Source of the DNA: Microbacterium sp. NIBRBAC000506063
Lineage (GTDB): Bacteria > Actinomycetota > Actinomycetes > Actinomycetales > Microbacteriaceae
Direction of reading: 5' to 3'
Assembly: GCF_017968845.1 (NCBI RefSeq)
Contig: NZ_CP072876.1
Coordinates: forward strand, 1,116,001 to 1,180,000
Length of the DNA: 64,000 bases
Shown piece after piece: positions 20,210 to 29,328 of the stretch. Position numbers and translations under genes: made by a program. The notes under the pieces are model-generated. The model made no database searches. It had not been told where the DNA came from and saw only the letters and a program-made list of their open reading frames with translations. Positions within the stretch are counted from its first letter, which is position 1, and every line of letters starts with the position of its first letter.

Positions 20210-21337
20210 TCAGTCAGGTGAGACGTCGGCATCCTCGACCGGAGACGCAGGCAGCACGTCGCTGGTCGAGGACGGGGTGCGCTCGGAGTAGGCGAGCGCA
20301 CCGAACGAGGCGGCGTGCAGACGCGCACCCTCGTGGAAGGATCCTCCTGCAGCGTGGGCGGAGGAGGAGGCAAGAGGCGCCGGTGGGGCGTGAGCGGGCG
20401 GGCCGCCCAGCGGCGCGGTTGCGCCGGACGCTTCTGAAGCGACTGCGGCAGAGTGGCCGAGCGGGGTGAACGCCGCGCCTGTGAGAGTGTTCGCGTCGAG
20501 GGCGAGCGACGGCGCCGGGGCGATGCTCGCCGCATCGGCTGCCGGATCGTCGGCCTCGCCCGAAGCGGGTCCGGGTGCGGAGGTGCTGCCGTCTCCGCCG
20601 GTCTCGGCCGACTCGTCCGGTGCTCCGGGTGTGCCCGGCTGCCCCGGTGAACCCGGGCTGGGATTCACCGACTCGACGATCGGGGGAACGATGCCGTCGA
20701 TCACGCCGCCGACCCCATCCGTCGCGCCGTCGACGACGCCGGTGACGGCATCGACCAGATCGCGCACGCCGCTGTCGACGACGACATCGCCGACGATCGG
20801 GACCTCCTGGACCAGATCGAGGACCGGGGTGGTGATTTTCGACAGCGGGGCGTCGCCGAGCAGATCGGTCGCCTTCCCCGTGGTCTTCGTGACGACATCG
20901 GTCGCCTTGTCCACCGTCTTCGAGGTGACCTTGCCGACCGTGGGGCCGACGACGGGCACGGAGGAGACGGCATCCGTGGTCTTCTTGGTGACGGCGGACG
21001 TCGTGTCGGTCACCGTCTTGACGATCGGAGCCGTGACCTTGCCGGCCGTGTCGGTGACCTTGTCCACGACCGGTGCGACCTTCTGGACCGGCGTGGTCAC
21101 GGTCTCGACCACCGGCTTCACGACCTCGGTGACGGGCTTGACGACCTCAGTGACGGTGGAGGTCGTCTTGCTCACGATCTTGCCGAGCAGCGAGCCGCGG
21201 GTGTCGGAGTCGTCATCGGCGGCCTGTGCCGGCGAGCCGCCGAGGAGCACGAAGAAGAACGCGATGAGCAGGACGGCGAGACCACCCCAGGCAACACCAG
21301 GGACGGCACGACGGCGCCGCACAGTCGTCATTGTCAC
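20210..21337 (-). CDS. Secreted Val/Thr-rich repeat protein of unknown function
   Basis: The product has about 375 residues. GTG 21337 is favoured because a GGAGG lies eight bases upstream; ATG 21331 and GTG 21343 are alternatives. A signal peptide (VAWGGLAVLLIAFFFVLLGG, cut near AQAA) is followed by about 130 residues of degenerate T-x-x-V-x-K-P-V repeats (TEVVKPVTEVVKPVVETVTT) likely to form an extended coil. A Gly/Pro/Ser-rich segment and a low-complexity alanine-rich tail follow. No sortase motif is visible. It is 83 bases upstream of the chaplin-like gene on the same strand, so the two are likely expressed together as envelope proteins. Confidence 0.6.
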   Translation of the reverse strand: MTMTTVRRRRAVPGVAWGGLAVLLIAFFFVLLGGSPAQAADDDSDTRGSLLGKIVSKTTSTVTEVVKPVTEVVKPVVETVTTPVQKVAPVVDKVTDTAGKVTAPIVKTVTDTTSAVTKKTTDAVSSVPVVGPTVGKVTSKTVDKATDVVTKTTGKATDLLGDAPLSKITTPVLDLVQEVPIVGDVVVDSGVRDLVDAVTGVVDGATDGVGGVIDGIVPPIVESVNPSPGSPGQPGTPGAPDESAETGGDGSTSAPGPASGEADDPAADAASIAPAPSLALDANTLTGAAFTPLGHSAAVASEASGATAPLGGPPAHAPPAPLASSSAHAAGGSFHEGARLHAASFGALAYSERTPSSTSDVLPASPVEDADVSPD

Positions 21338-21843
21338 GTGCACCGCCTCCCCGGAATGACTCCCGGTCCCTCGTGGGCCGTTGCCGTTGAGAGTACGCCG
21401 TTCGCGCCGTTCGCGCTAGACCCGCCGTCACATTCGGAAGCCGGAGCGGGGTCGGATGCCGCGACACGCCGAGGGATGCCGCGACTTGACTTTCCCCCAG
21501 GGTTGTACACATGCATCTCGCGCGCTCGCAACCTTCAATGGACAGTTTAAGCAGGATGTTGTCCACAGGTTGGGGATAGAAGGAAAGCCTGGTCAGAGCA
21601 ATTTCTATGACCAAACCCCGAAGATTCGCGGATCTTGTCCACAGGCGTTCTGCACAGCCCACTCGGAGTTTCCCGCAACCTCTCCACAAGGTTATCCACA
21701 GGGCGTGTTGCGGGCGGGAAAGGGCGCTTCTAACGTGAGGGAGCGACCAGATGTCGGGGGTTCGTGATTCTCTTGTGCGATCACGGAAGACGGGTCGATC
21801 GGGGCCATGAGAGGCCCGATTCTTTGCAGCAGGAGGGAGCCCA
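21338..21843. other. 506-base intergenic region upstream of dnaB
   Basis: This holds divergent promoters for the secreted-protein pair and dnaB, plus a row of DnaA-box-like sites at 21503-21700. GCAGGAGGGAG just before GTG 21844 is the dnaB ribosome binding site. No ORF here looks coding. Confidence 0.6.
21503..21700 (+). promoter_or_regulatory. Cluster of DnaA boxes upstream of dnaB
   Basis: Three strong boxes lie in the same orientation: TTGTCCACA at 21559-21567 and 21635-21643, and TTATCCACA at 21692-21700. Weaker ones are TTGTACACA (21503-21511), TTCTGCACA (21648-21656) and CTCTCCACA (21680-21688). TTGTCCACA is the form preferred by high-GC actinobacteria. There is no dnaA or dnaN nearby, so this is more likely a DnaA-responsive control or titration site than the origin. 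Confidence 0.65.
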
Positions 21844-24244
21844 GTGTCGATCGCCGATATCTCAGACGACCGCCTCGGTCCGGCGCCCGCGCACGAGCGC
21901 ACACCGCCGCACGATCTTCTCGCCGAGCAGAGCACGCTGGGCGGCATGCTGCTGTCGAAGGACGCGGTCGCCGATGTCATCGAGACGCTGCGCGGTGCCG
22001 ACTTCTACGTTCCCAAGCACGAGCTGATCTTCGAAGCGATCCTGTCGCTGTACTCGCACGGCGAGCCGACCGATGTCGTCGCCGTCACCGACGAGCTCAT
22101 CAAGACCGGCGACCTCGCGCGCGCCGGCGGCGCCGACTACCTGCACACCCTCACCTCGATCGTGCCGACGGCGGCGAACGCGGGCTACTACGCGTCGATC
22201 GTCTCGGAGCGGGCGATCCTTCGCCGTCTCGTCGACGCGGGCACGCGCATCGTGCAGCTCGGCTACGACGGTCAGGGCGATGCGACCGACCTCGTCAACA
22301 ACGCGCAGGCCGAGATCTACTCGGTCACCGGCAGTCAAGAGACCGAAGACTATGTGCCGCTGAACATCGCGGTCGACGCCGCGATCGAGGAGATCGAGGC
22401 CGCCAGCGGCAAAGACGGCACGATGACGGGCGTGCCGACCGGTTTCCGCGAGTTCGACGAGCTGACCAACGGCCTGCATCCCGGTCAGATGATTGTGGTC
22501 GCCGCACGGCCGGCGATGGGTAAGGCGCTCGCGCTCGACACCCGCCTGGCGACCCCCACCGGGTGGACGACCATGGGGAGGTGCAGGTCGGCGACGAGCT
22601 CTACGACGCCGACGGGCGCCCGACGCGCGTCGTGGCTGCGACCGAGGTGATGGTGGGTCGCCCCTGCTACGAGGTCGAGTTCTCGGACGGTTCGACCATC
22701 GTCGCCGACGCGGAGCACCAGTGGCTGACCGAGACCAGGGCGTCGCGTCGCTCGCCGGAGGGCGGTTCCGCGGTCGTCACGACGGAGCAGATGCTCGCGA
22801 CGCTCACCGTCGGTGCCGAAGCACGCGCCAACCACTCCGTCCGCAACGCGGCACCGTTGCGCGCGCCCGACGCCGCCCTCCCGATTCCGCCGTACGCCCT
22901 CGGCGCGTGGCTGGGCGACGGTCACAGCGACGGTGCGCGGTTCACCAGTGAGACCGATGAGATCCCCGGCTCATCGCCGGCACCGGCGTGCGCACTGAGG
23001 CGCGCGGGCAGATGCTTTACGCCTTGAAGCTCGCGGAGCGCCCGTCACTCGTCCGCGAAGATGCGTTCACGGCGCTGCTTCGCACGCTCGGCGTGCTCGG
23101 CGACAAGCACGTGCCCGCGCAGTATCTTCGCGCTTCGAGTGAGCAGCGCCGCGAACTGCTCGCCGGTCTGATGGACACGGACGGAACCGTGGTCCGCGGG
23201 GTCGGGTCCTGCCAGTTCGCCGTGACGAACAAGCATCTGGCCGACACCGTGTACGAGCTGATCGTGAGCCTCGGCTACAAGTGCGGGCGCACGACGAAGC
23301 GGGTAGCGGGCAGATCCGAGGCGTCGTCGACCTGCTACATCCTGAACTTCTCGACGGTCGATGACGTGTTCCGGATGGAGCGCAAGCGCCGTCTTCACGA
23401 GCAGGAGCGCCCGTCGAGCGAGATCCGTATCGGCCGGCGCTATGTGAAGGCGATCCGCCCGATCGCCAGTGTGCCGGTGCGGTGCGTCCAGGTCGACAAC
23501 GCCGAGCACCTGTATCTCGCCGGCGAGTCGATGATCCCGACGCACAACTCGACCCTGGCTCTCGATTTCGCCCGCTCGGCGGCGATCGCCAACCAGAAGG
23601 CGACGGTGTTCTTCTCGCTCGAGATGGGCAAGTCCGAGATCGCGATGCGTCTGCTCAGCGCCGAGGGCGCCGTGCCCCTCCAGAACATGCGCAAGGGCCG
23701 GCTCGATCAGCGCGACTGGCGCACGGTCGCCCAGACTCAGGGCCGCATCCACGACGCGCCGCTGTTCATCGACGACAGCCCGAACATGACGCTCGTCGAG
23801 ATCCGCGCGAAGTGCCGGCGGCTCAAGCAGCGCAACGAGCTCCAGCTGGTGATCATCGACTACCTCCAGCTCATGACCAGCGGCAAGCGCGTCGAGTCGC
23901 GTCAGCAGGAGGTCTCGGAGTTCTCCCGTGCGTTGAAGCTGCTCGCGAAGGAGCTGCAGGTGCCGGTGATCGCACTGTCGCAGCTGAACCGTGGCCCGGA
24001 GCAGCGTACCGATAAGAAGCCCGCGATCAGCGACCTGCGCGAGTCGGGCTCGATCGAGCAGGACGCCGACATGGTGATCCTGCTGCACCGCGACTCCGTC
24101 TACGACGCCGACACGCGCCCGGGCGAGGCCGACCTCATCGTCGCCAAGCACCGAAACGGCCCGACCGCAACCCTCAACGTCGCCTTCCAGGGCCACTTCT
24201 CCCGCTTCGCCGACATGGCGCCGGCGGGCGACTTCGGGCTGTAG
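21844..24244 (+). CDS. dnaB: Replicative DNA helicase DnaB, interrupted by an intein; two frameshifts
   Basis: Extein N: the DnaB N-terminal domain (PPHDLLAEQSTLGGMLLSKD) and the start of the RecA-like domain up to Walker A (VAARPAMGK). The intein then splits the P-loop between Lys and Ser. Extein C resumes STLALDFARSAAIANQKATV and includes VFFSLEMGKSEIAMRL, the Walker B-like LVIIDYLQLM, and RGPEQRTDKKPAISDLRESG. Breaks at 22575-22578 and 22964-22969 both lie inside the intein and are single-base losses. The spliced helicase would have about 460 residues, normal for DnaB. It starts at GTG 21844. It unwinds DNA at the replication fork. Confidence 0.92.
22525..23548 (+). mobile_element. DnaB intein, class 3 type, with LAGLIDADG endonuclease
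   Basis: The boundaries are MGK/A...THN/S. The intein begins with alanine (ALALDTRLATPTG) rather than Cys or Ser, ends PTHN, and the next extein residue is Ser. The class 3 W-C-T set is present: Trp in block B (ADAEHQW), Cys in block F (VRCVQVDNAEHLYLAG) and Thr at block G (IPTHN). Between the splicing blocks is a DOD endonuclease with both acidic motifs, LGAWLGDGHSDG and LLAGLMDTDG. Length is 1024 bases, or 342 codons once the two frame breaks are restored. Class 3 inteins are known from phage and actinobacterial DnaB. Confidence 0.88.
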
Positions 24245-24351
24245 GTTCCACGTGAAGATGGCATTTTCTATCGCAAGGTGGCCCACAGTTGGCCATTGGG
24301 CCAGGTCTCGTGGACGGATCGTGTGTGCGTTGGGTGATCTGGGGTAGCTGA

Positions 24352-27300
24352 ATGGCGGGCGTGGCTGGGGACGGGGCCGGAGTGGGCTTGGTACCGCTGA
24401 TTCCGGTGCATGAACCGGTGCAGCACAAGCTCTACAGCGACGAGCTCGTGTCGCTCTTGGAGGACGACGAGCGCCGCAAGCGGGTCTGGAATATCGCGCT
24501 GACTGGTGGGTACGGGAGCGGCAAGAGCAGTGTCCTCGCAGGGGTTCGTGAGCGTCTCGCATCTCGGGTAGTTGAGATCTCGCTGTCGTCGTTGAGCGAT
24601 GTCGGGGTGCAGCCGTTCGATCGGCAGAGCAGTGAGCTGACGAACTACATTCAGAAGGAGATCGTCAAGCAGCTGTTGTACCGGGAGCGTCCGATCGCCG
24701 TGCCGGGATCTCGGTTCCGGCGGATCAGCCGGCTGCCCGTGCGCCGTGCTCTTGTGACTTCGGTGCTTGCTGGGGTGCTGGTGGCCGCGGTGTTCTGGGT
24801 GACTGGCTGGGGCGCCCCTCTTCAGCTTGCCCCGGATGCGGAGTGGTGGCAGCGTCCGACGATTCTGACTGCGATCGGGCTGCTGGCCGCGGCCGGCGCG
24901 TTCGTGACGCGGGTGCTGTTGTCGAACCGGGTGCGGATCGACAAGCTGGGCACGTCGGCGACGTCGGTCAGTCTGACCGGAGACGCAGACGGGAGCTATT
25001 TCGACGAGTATCTGGATGAGATCGTCTACTTCTTCGAGATGACCGGGCGCGACGTTGTGATCATCGAGGATCTGGATCGCTTCGAGGACCCAACGATTTA
25101 TGCATCGCTGAGGGAGCTGAACACGCTCTTGAACTCCTCGGGTCAGCTCCGTAAGCGCCCGGTTCACTTCATCTACGCGGTGCGAGACAGCATCTTCGAG
25201 GATCTGGAGGAGGCGCGACGCGACCGGAACGGCACGGCGCTCGACCAGACGGAGGATGCGGATCCTGGGGTGTGGCAGGCGCGTCCAGTGTTGTCGGAGC
25301 CGGCGACTCAGCGGACGAAGTTCTTCGAGCTTGTCATCCCGATCGTGCCGTTCATCACGCACCGCTCGTCTGCGGACTTGCTGTCCGGCATGATGCGGGA
25401 GATCGATCCAGAGGTTTCCTTCGATGTGATCCGTGTGGTCGCCAAGCATGTGACGGACATGCGGCTTCTGCGGAATATCGCGAACGAGTATCGGGTGTTC
25501 AGAGCGCGGATTCTCGCGCCGGGGCTGCTGCGCGGCCTCACGCCCAGCGGGTTGTTCGCTGTCGTGGCGTACAAGAACACGCATCTGCAGGACTTCGAGC
25601 AGATCCGGGTGGGCGCGAGCGTTCTCGACACGATGTACCGGCGGTCGCGCCGGATCATCGCGGCGGGGTTGGCGACGCTCGCGGAGTCGTTGGCTGAGCT
25701 GGAGGCGTCGCAGGTTCCGCACACGGCGACGGTCGATCGTGCCGAGCAGCTGGGCGCTGAGCTTCAGAAGTTGGTGGAGCGTTGGCTCTCCCGTATGGGC
25801 CGTCCCATTCATAACGCGTCGTTCGTGCTCGCCGGCCGCCAGTGGACTTCGAACGAGGTCATGACGGTCGAGTTCTGGGAGCAGGCGATCGACTCCGGTC
25901 ACCCCATCGAGGTCCGCGACTCCTCTGATCTCGTGTTCACCCTCTCCGCGGCGACGCTGCGCGAAGACCTGGGCTCGATCGTCCCGGGGAGCTGGGTGGC
26001 GCGCGCGTCAGGCGACGTGCGGCTGGCGATAGAGAAGGCCCGCCAGGATCAGCAGGAGCTGCGCCGGGCGGACTTCGTCGACCTCGCCCGTCCGCCTATG
26101 CCGCTGGAACTGGACGGGGAGGATGCGGACTTCGCCGGCTGGGTGAAATCCACCGTGGACGGTGATCCGCTGCTGGTCGATCTGATCTGCGAGGGACTCC
26201 TCGACCGGAATTTTCCACTGTACGCGTCACAGTTCTACGGCGTCATCGCCTCCGCCAACGCGATGACCTATGTCGTGCAGCACTTGCAGACCGAGAGTCC
26301 GGACATCAACTACCCCCTTCTGCCAGACGAGGTTCCCACGGTGCTCACGCTGGGTGGCGAGCATGTCTTCGAGTCCGTCGGCATCTTCAACGCCGCGATC
26401 TATGACCAACTGCTGGCCGACGACGACCCGCGACTGGATACCCACTTGCAGATCATCGCCGCCGGGCAATCCGACGGGGTCGCATTTCTCAAGGCATACC
26501 TTCGTCAGGGTGCCCACCCCGACATCCTCGTGCGACGGCTCGCGCTCCACTGGACGGGCATCTTCGACTTCCTCGACGCTGAACTCACCGATCTCCCCGA
26601 GGCGAAGGACGCGCTGGCCCCGGAAGCGTTCCTCGGCGCGGACCCGGAGCGCGACTATCACGTCCCCGATCCGATGAAGTCCACGATCGCCGCGGCCCGC
26701 CTTGGGTATCCGGACCTGGTGGATGCGACTCGGTCTCCCGACCGGGCGGTCGCGGCGTTGCAGCGACTGGGCATCCGACTCCCTTCGCTGGACGGCCTGT
26801 CACGATCCGCGCAGCGCGCCGTCGTCGCAGCACGGCAGTATGACGTGACCGCTGAGAACTTGCAGGTCGCGGTCGGAGATGGGGAGAACGTCGCGCTGGA
26901 TACGATCCTCGACCTGGGCGATCCGACGTTCGATCACGTCGTGCACTTCTTCGACGACTATCTCGCCGTGCTCGATGCGACGGGCCGGTCGAGCGTGACG
27001 CACGCAGATGGGATCGTCGAGGTAATGGCGGCCGTCGAGAGATCCGCCCCGGGCCGATCGGCCGACGTCGAGCCGCGCATGCCCGAGATGCTGCAGGTCG
27101 AGGACGTCCAGGGCGTTCCCGAGGAGGTGCTCGCAACACTCGCCCTCGGCCGGCGCTTCCCGCTCACCTTTGCGAACGTCACGAGCTACATCAACGACCG
27201 GTCACTGGACGAGCAGCTGATCGGGTATCTGCGAGCGTCTCCGGAGCTCGATGTGCCTGCCGCGGCCGATACCGGTCAGCGCCAGTCACTGGCCGTCGCG

Positions 27301-28002
27301 ATCGTGAACGTCACGGAGCTGCCGGTCGAGGTTCGGGTTCGGCTGGCAGCCCAGCTCATCGACACGCTGCCGATCGGTCGGGATACCTCGAAGGAGCCGG
27401 AGCTGATCGCGGAGCTCCTGCGAAGCGAGCTGATCTCCGACACAGCCGACACGTTCAACGCGCTGAGCCGCTCGGCGGCAGCGCAGGAGGCGTTCGTGGC
27501 CACGTCACCGACGGTGTCCGAGTTCTTCTTGTCGCTGTCGGTGACCGAACCGCTGCTGATCCGTCTGCTGCGCAACCCTGACGTGGCCGACGAGATCAAG
27601 GTGGCGATCGCCGTCAACCTGCCGCGCAACCCCGCATGGCAGACCGTGGACATCATCGAAGCCTTGGGCGACTGGGTGCAGGGTCGCCCGTTCGTGTTTC
27701 CCGCAGACAGTGTGCAGGTGATCCAGAACGCGGCTGTCGCGACGTCGACGAAAGCGGCGGTGCTCAACGCGAGCGCACAAACCCTCGGCTTCGACGCGGT
27801 GGCGGGGTACACGTCCCAGCTTCCCGGCGACTACGCCCGACTGGTGGCCCGCAGTTACAGCCCTGTCGACGTCCCCGCCTCCCCGGACTTCGCCGGCGCG
27901 CTGACCGTGCTCGAAGGCGCAGGCAGCGGACCCGTGTCGTCCTGGACACCGGAGACCTATCCGACTCGGGTATGGATGCGCCACCCGCCGGCCGATGACT
28001 AG
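24352..28002 (+). CDS. YobI/KAP-like membrane P-loop NTPase
   Basis: Intact 1216-residue protein. Walker A is GGYGSGKSS (residues 52-60). Two membrane helices (about 132-150 and 170-190) are inserted before Walker B (VVIIEDLDRFED, 235-246), followed by a sensor-like VHFIYAVRDS. This membrane-hairpin-in-NTPase arrangement is typical of KAP and YobI-like NTPases, which are frequently found in defence islands and on mobile DNA. The remaining 900 residues are mostly helical and unrecognised, perhaps a solenoid. The gene ends overlapping (3 bp) a convergent winged-helix gene. The context (Tn7-like operon next door) fits an antiphage or anti-plasmid role, which is inference. Confidence 0.75.
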   Translation: MAGVAGDGAGVGLVPLIPVHEPVQHKLYSDELVSLLEDDERRKRVWNIALTGGYGSGKSSVLAGVRERLASRVVEISLSSLSDVGVQPFDRQSSELTNYIQKEIVKQLLYRERPIAVPGSRFRRISRLPVRRALVTSVLAGVLVAAVFWVTGWGAPLQLAPDAEWWQRPTILTAIGLLAAAGAFVTRVLLSNRVRIDKLGTSATSVSLTGDADGSYFDEYLDEIVYFFEMTGRDVVIIEDLDRFEDPTIYASLRELNTLLNSSGQLRKRPVHFIYAVRDSIFEDLEEARRDRNGTALDQTEDADPGVWQARPVLSEPATQRTKFFELVIPIVPFITHRSSADLLSGMMREIDPEVSFDVIRVVAKHVTDMRLLRNIANEYRVFRARILAPGLLRGLTPSGLFAVVAYKNTHLQDFEQIRVGASVLDTMYRRSRRIIAAGLATLAESLAELEASQVPHTATVDRAEQLGAELQKLVERWLSRMGRPIHNASFVLAGRQWTSNEVMTVEFWEQAIDSGHPIEVRDSSDLVFTLSAATLREDLGSIVPGSWVARASGDVRLAIEKARQDQQELRRADFVDLARPPMPLELDGEDADFAGWVKSTVDGDPLLVDLICEGLLDRNFPLYASQFYGVIASANAMTYVVQHLQTESPDINYPLLPDEVPTVLTLGGEHVFESVGIFNAAIYDQLLADDDPRLDTHLQIIAAGQSDGVAFLKAYLRQGAHPDILVRRLALHWTGIFDFLDAELTDLPEAKDALAPEAFLGADPERDYHVPDPMKSTIAAARLGYPDLVDATRSPDRAVAALQRLGIRLPSLDGLSRSAQRAVVAARQYDVTAENLQVAVGDGENVALDTILDLGDPTFDHVVHFFDDYLAVLDATGRSSVTHADGIVEVMAAVERSAPGRSADVEPRMPEMLQVEDVQGVPEEVLATLALGRRFPLTFANVTSYINDRSLDEQLIGYLRASPELDVPAAADTGQRQSLAVAIVNVTELPVEVRVRLAAQLIDTLPIGRDTSKEPELIAELLRSELISDTADTFNALSRSAAAQEAFVATSPTVSEFFLSLSVTEPLLIRLLRNPDVADEIKVAIAVNLPRNPAWQTVDIIEALGDWVQGRPFVFPADSVQVIQNAAVATSTKAAVLNASAQTLGFDAVAGYTSQLPGDYARLVARSYSPVDVPASPDFAGALTVLEGAGSGPVSSWTPETYPTRVWMRHPPADD

Positions 28003-28337
28003 CTCGCGACTCGGTGCTGCGGGGTGTCCGTGGCGGCCTGCGCGTACTCGCGCGCGGCGCGCATGTAAGGGTTGTCGCGCACCTGGTACAGCGTGGTCTT
28101 CTCGCCGGGCACGCGGCCGAGGTACTCGATGAAGTGGCGGGACTTCAGCCTCTTGATGAGCGGGTGGACGATCCCGCCGGGAAGCCCTGTGGCGTCGATG
28201 ATCTGCTTCGGGGAGAACGGCTCATCGCCGTGCCGGGTGATCTCGACCAGCACGGTGTGCATGTAGCTGTTCCCGAAGAGCGCCTTGGAGTCTTCGGGGC
28301 AATCGGGTGGATCGCCGTCATGTTCCGAGTGTCTCAT
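27999..28337 (-). CDS. Winged-helix transcriptional regulator (small)
   Basis: This 112-residue protein has a winged-helix fold: HTVLVEITRHGDEPFSPKQI, then IDATGLPGGIVHPLIKRLKS (recognition helix), then HFIEYLGRVPGEKTTLYQV (the wing). It resembles small MarR/ArsR/PadR-like regulators. It is convergent with the YobI-like gene and overlaps its stop by three bases. Its 5' end faces the tnsA region 268 bases away, so it could control either the NTPase or the transposition operon. Confidence 0.65.
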   Translation of the reverse strand: MRHSEHDGDPPDCPEDSKALFGNSYMHTVLVEITRHGDEPFSPKQIIDATGLPGGIVHPLIKRLKSRHFIEYLGRVPGEKTTLYQVRDNPYMRAAREYAQAATDTPQHRVAS

Positions 28338-28404
28338 ATGCGTCCGACGCCGCCGACGGCGCGGCGCAGGTTTGTTGTGTATCTGACAGGCACAACACCG
28401 GCTA

Positions 28405-28455
28405 TGGTAGTGAATGTGACATTTAGTAGTGATTAGCTTTTTAGTGTTTTAGTAC
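28405..28455. promoter_or_regulatory. AT-rich TAGTG-repeat stretch, candidate transposon end and/or tns promoter
   Basis: Within the 268-base gap before tnsA, the motif TAGTG recurs at 28408, 28427 and 28442, with TAGTA at 28424 and 28450, in an unusually AT-rich patch. Short repeated sites next to tnsA are what TnsB-binding ends look like in Tn7-like elements. No matching inverted end was found further right, so this is only a candidate. A short ORF of 27 codons (28526-28609) overlaps the tnsA start. Confidence 0.35.
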
Positions 28456-28605
28456 AAAGTTGATCGCTGCTTTTTGTTGCGCCGGTGAGTTCCGCTCCGA
28501 CGGGGCTGGGCAACAGCATGTGTACATGCGCGCGCAGCACCGTCAGGCTCCGATCGGGGACACGGGCGATGGCGGCTGGCTGTGGGTCGGGGAGCCGGGT
28601 CGGGG

Positions 28606-29328
28606 ATGAGCTCGGCGGCGTCGATGATCCGGATCCGCTCGGTGCAGGGTCATGTCGACGTCGTCGCGTTGGCGGATGCCCGGTTGGGGGTGTTCGCGGC
28701 GGCGGTGCCGTGGCGTGAGTTCCGCTGGTACCGCAGGCAGCGGCATTTCTCGGGCTCGTATTGGTCGGCGACGATGCGGGCGCCGGTGGGGTACGAGTCG
28801 CGGCTGGAGTACGCGAATCTGCTGCTGTGCGACTTTGACCCGCGGGTGGAGTGGATCCTGTCGCAGCCGTTCCTGATGGAGGGCGACGATCACGGCACGA
28901 CCCGCAAGCACATCCCGGACTATCTGCTCTCGCGCCCAGACGGGTCGGTGTGCGTTGTCGATGTGAAGCCGGCGGCGAAGCTGCAGATCCCGGCGGTGCT
29001 GGATTCGCTGGATTGGACGCGGCGGGAGGTCGAGGCGCATGGCTGGGAGTACCGAGTGTGCTCCGAGCCCGATCCGGTGCCGCTTGCGAATGTGCAGTTC
29101 CTCGCCGGCTATCGGCGCGGCTTCCAGTTCGATCCCGGGCAGGTCGACGCCGCGGCGGATGTGCTGGGAGCCCCTGTGACGTTCGGGGAAGCGGTGCGCG
29201 CCGTGACCCCGATCGCGGGTGAGCCACCGTTCGCCCGTTCCCTCGTGCTGCACCTGCTGTGGACCCAGCGTCTGCGCACGAACCTGTCCCACCTGTTGAG
29301 CACGACGAGCGTATTGGAGCCGACATGA
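28606..29328 (+). CDS. tnsA: TnsA-like endonuclease
   Basis: This 240-residue protein has a PD-(D/E)xK nuclease core: the acidic residue in YESRLEYANLLLCDFDP, PDY in HIPDYLLSRPDG and DVK in VCVVDVKPAAK. This is the TnsA N-terminal fold. A C-terminal helical part (PFARSLVLHLLWTQRLRTNL) could be the TnsC-contact domain. TnsA cuts the 5' strand at transposon ends so that movement is cut-and-paste. ATG 28606 is chosen; GTG 28582 is in frame. The stop overlaps the next ATG. Confidence 0.78.
   Translation: MSSAASMIRIRSVQGHVDVVALADARLGVFAAAVPWREFRWYRRQRHFSGSYWSATMRAPVGYESRLEYANLLLCDFDPRVEWILSQPFLMEGDDHGTTRKHIPDYLLSRPDGSVCVVDVKPAAKLQIPAVLDSLDWTRREVEAHGWEYRVCSEPDPVPLANVQFLAGYRRGFQFDPGQVDAAADVLGAPVTFGEAVRAVTPIAGEPPFARSLVLHLLWTQRLRTNLSHLLSTTSVLEPT

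Noticed and set aside
21503..21700. Chromosomal origin of replication
   Set aside because: DnaA boxes are present, but dnaA, dnaN and rpmH are not nearby and there is no clear AT-rich unwinding element.
17931..24244. Programmed frameshifting in rplI and dnaB
   Set aside because: There are no slippery heptamers or downstream structures of the usual kind, and the same one-base losses occur in dozens of unrelated genes. Sequence error explains them better.
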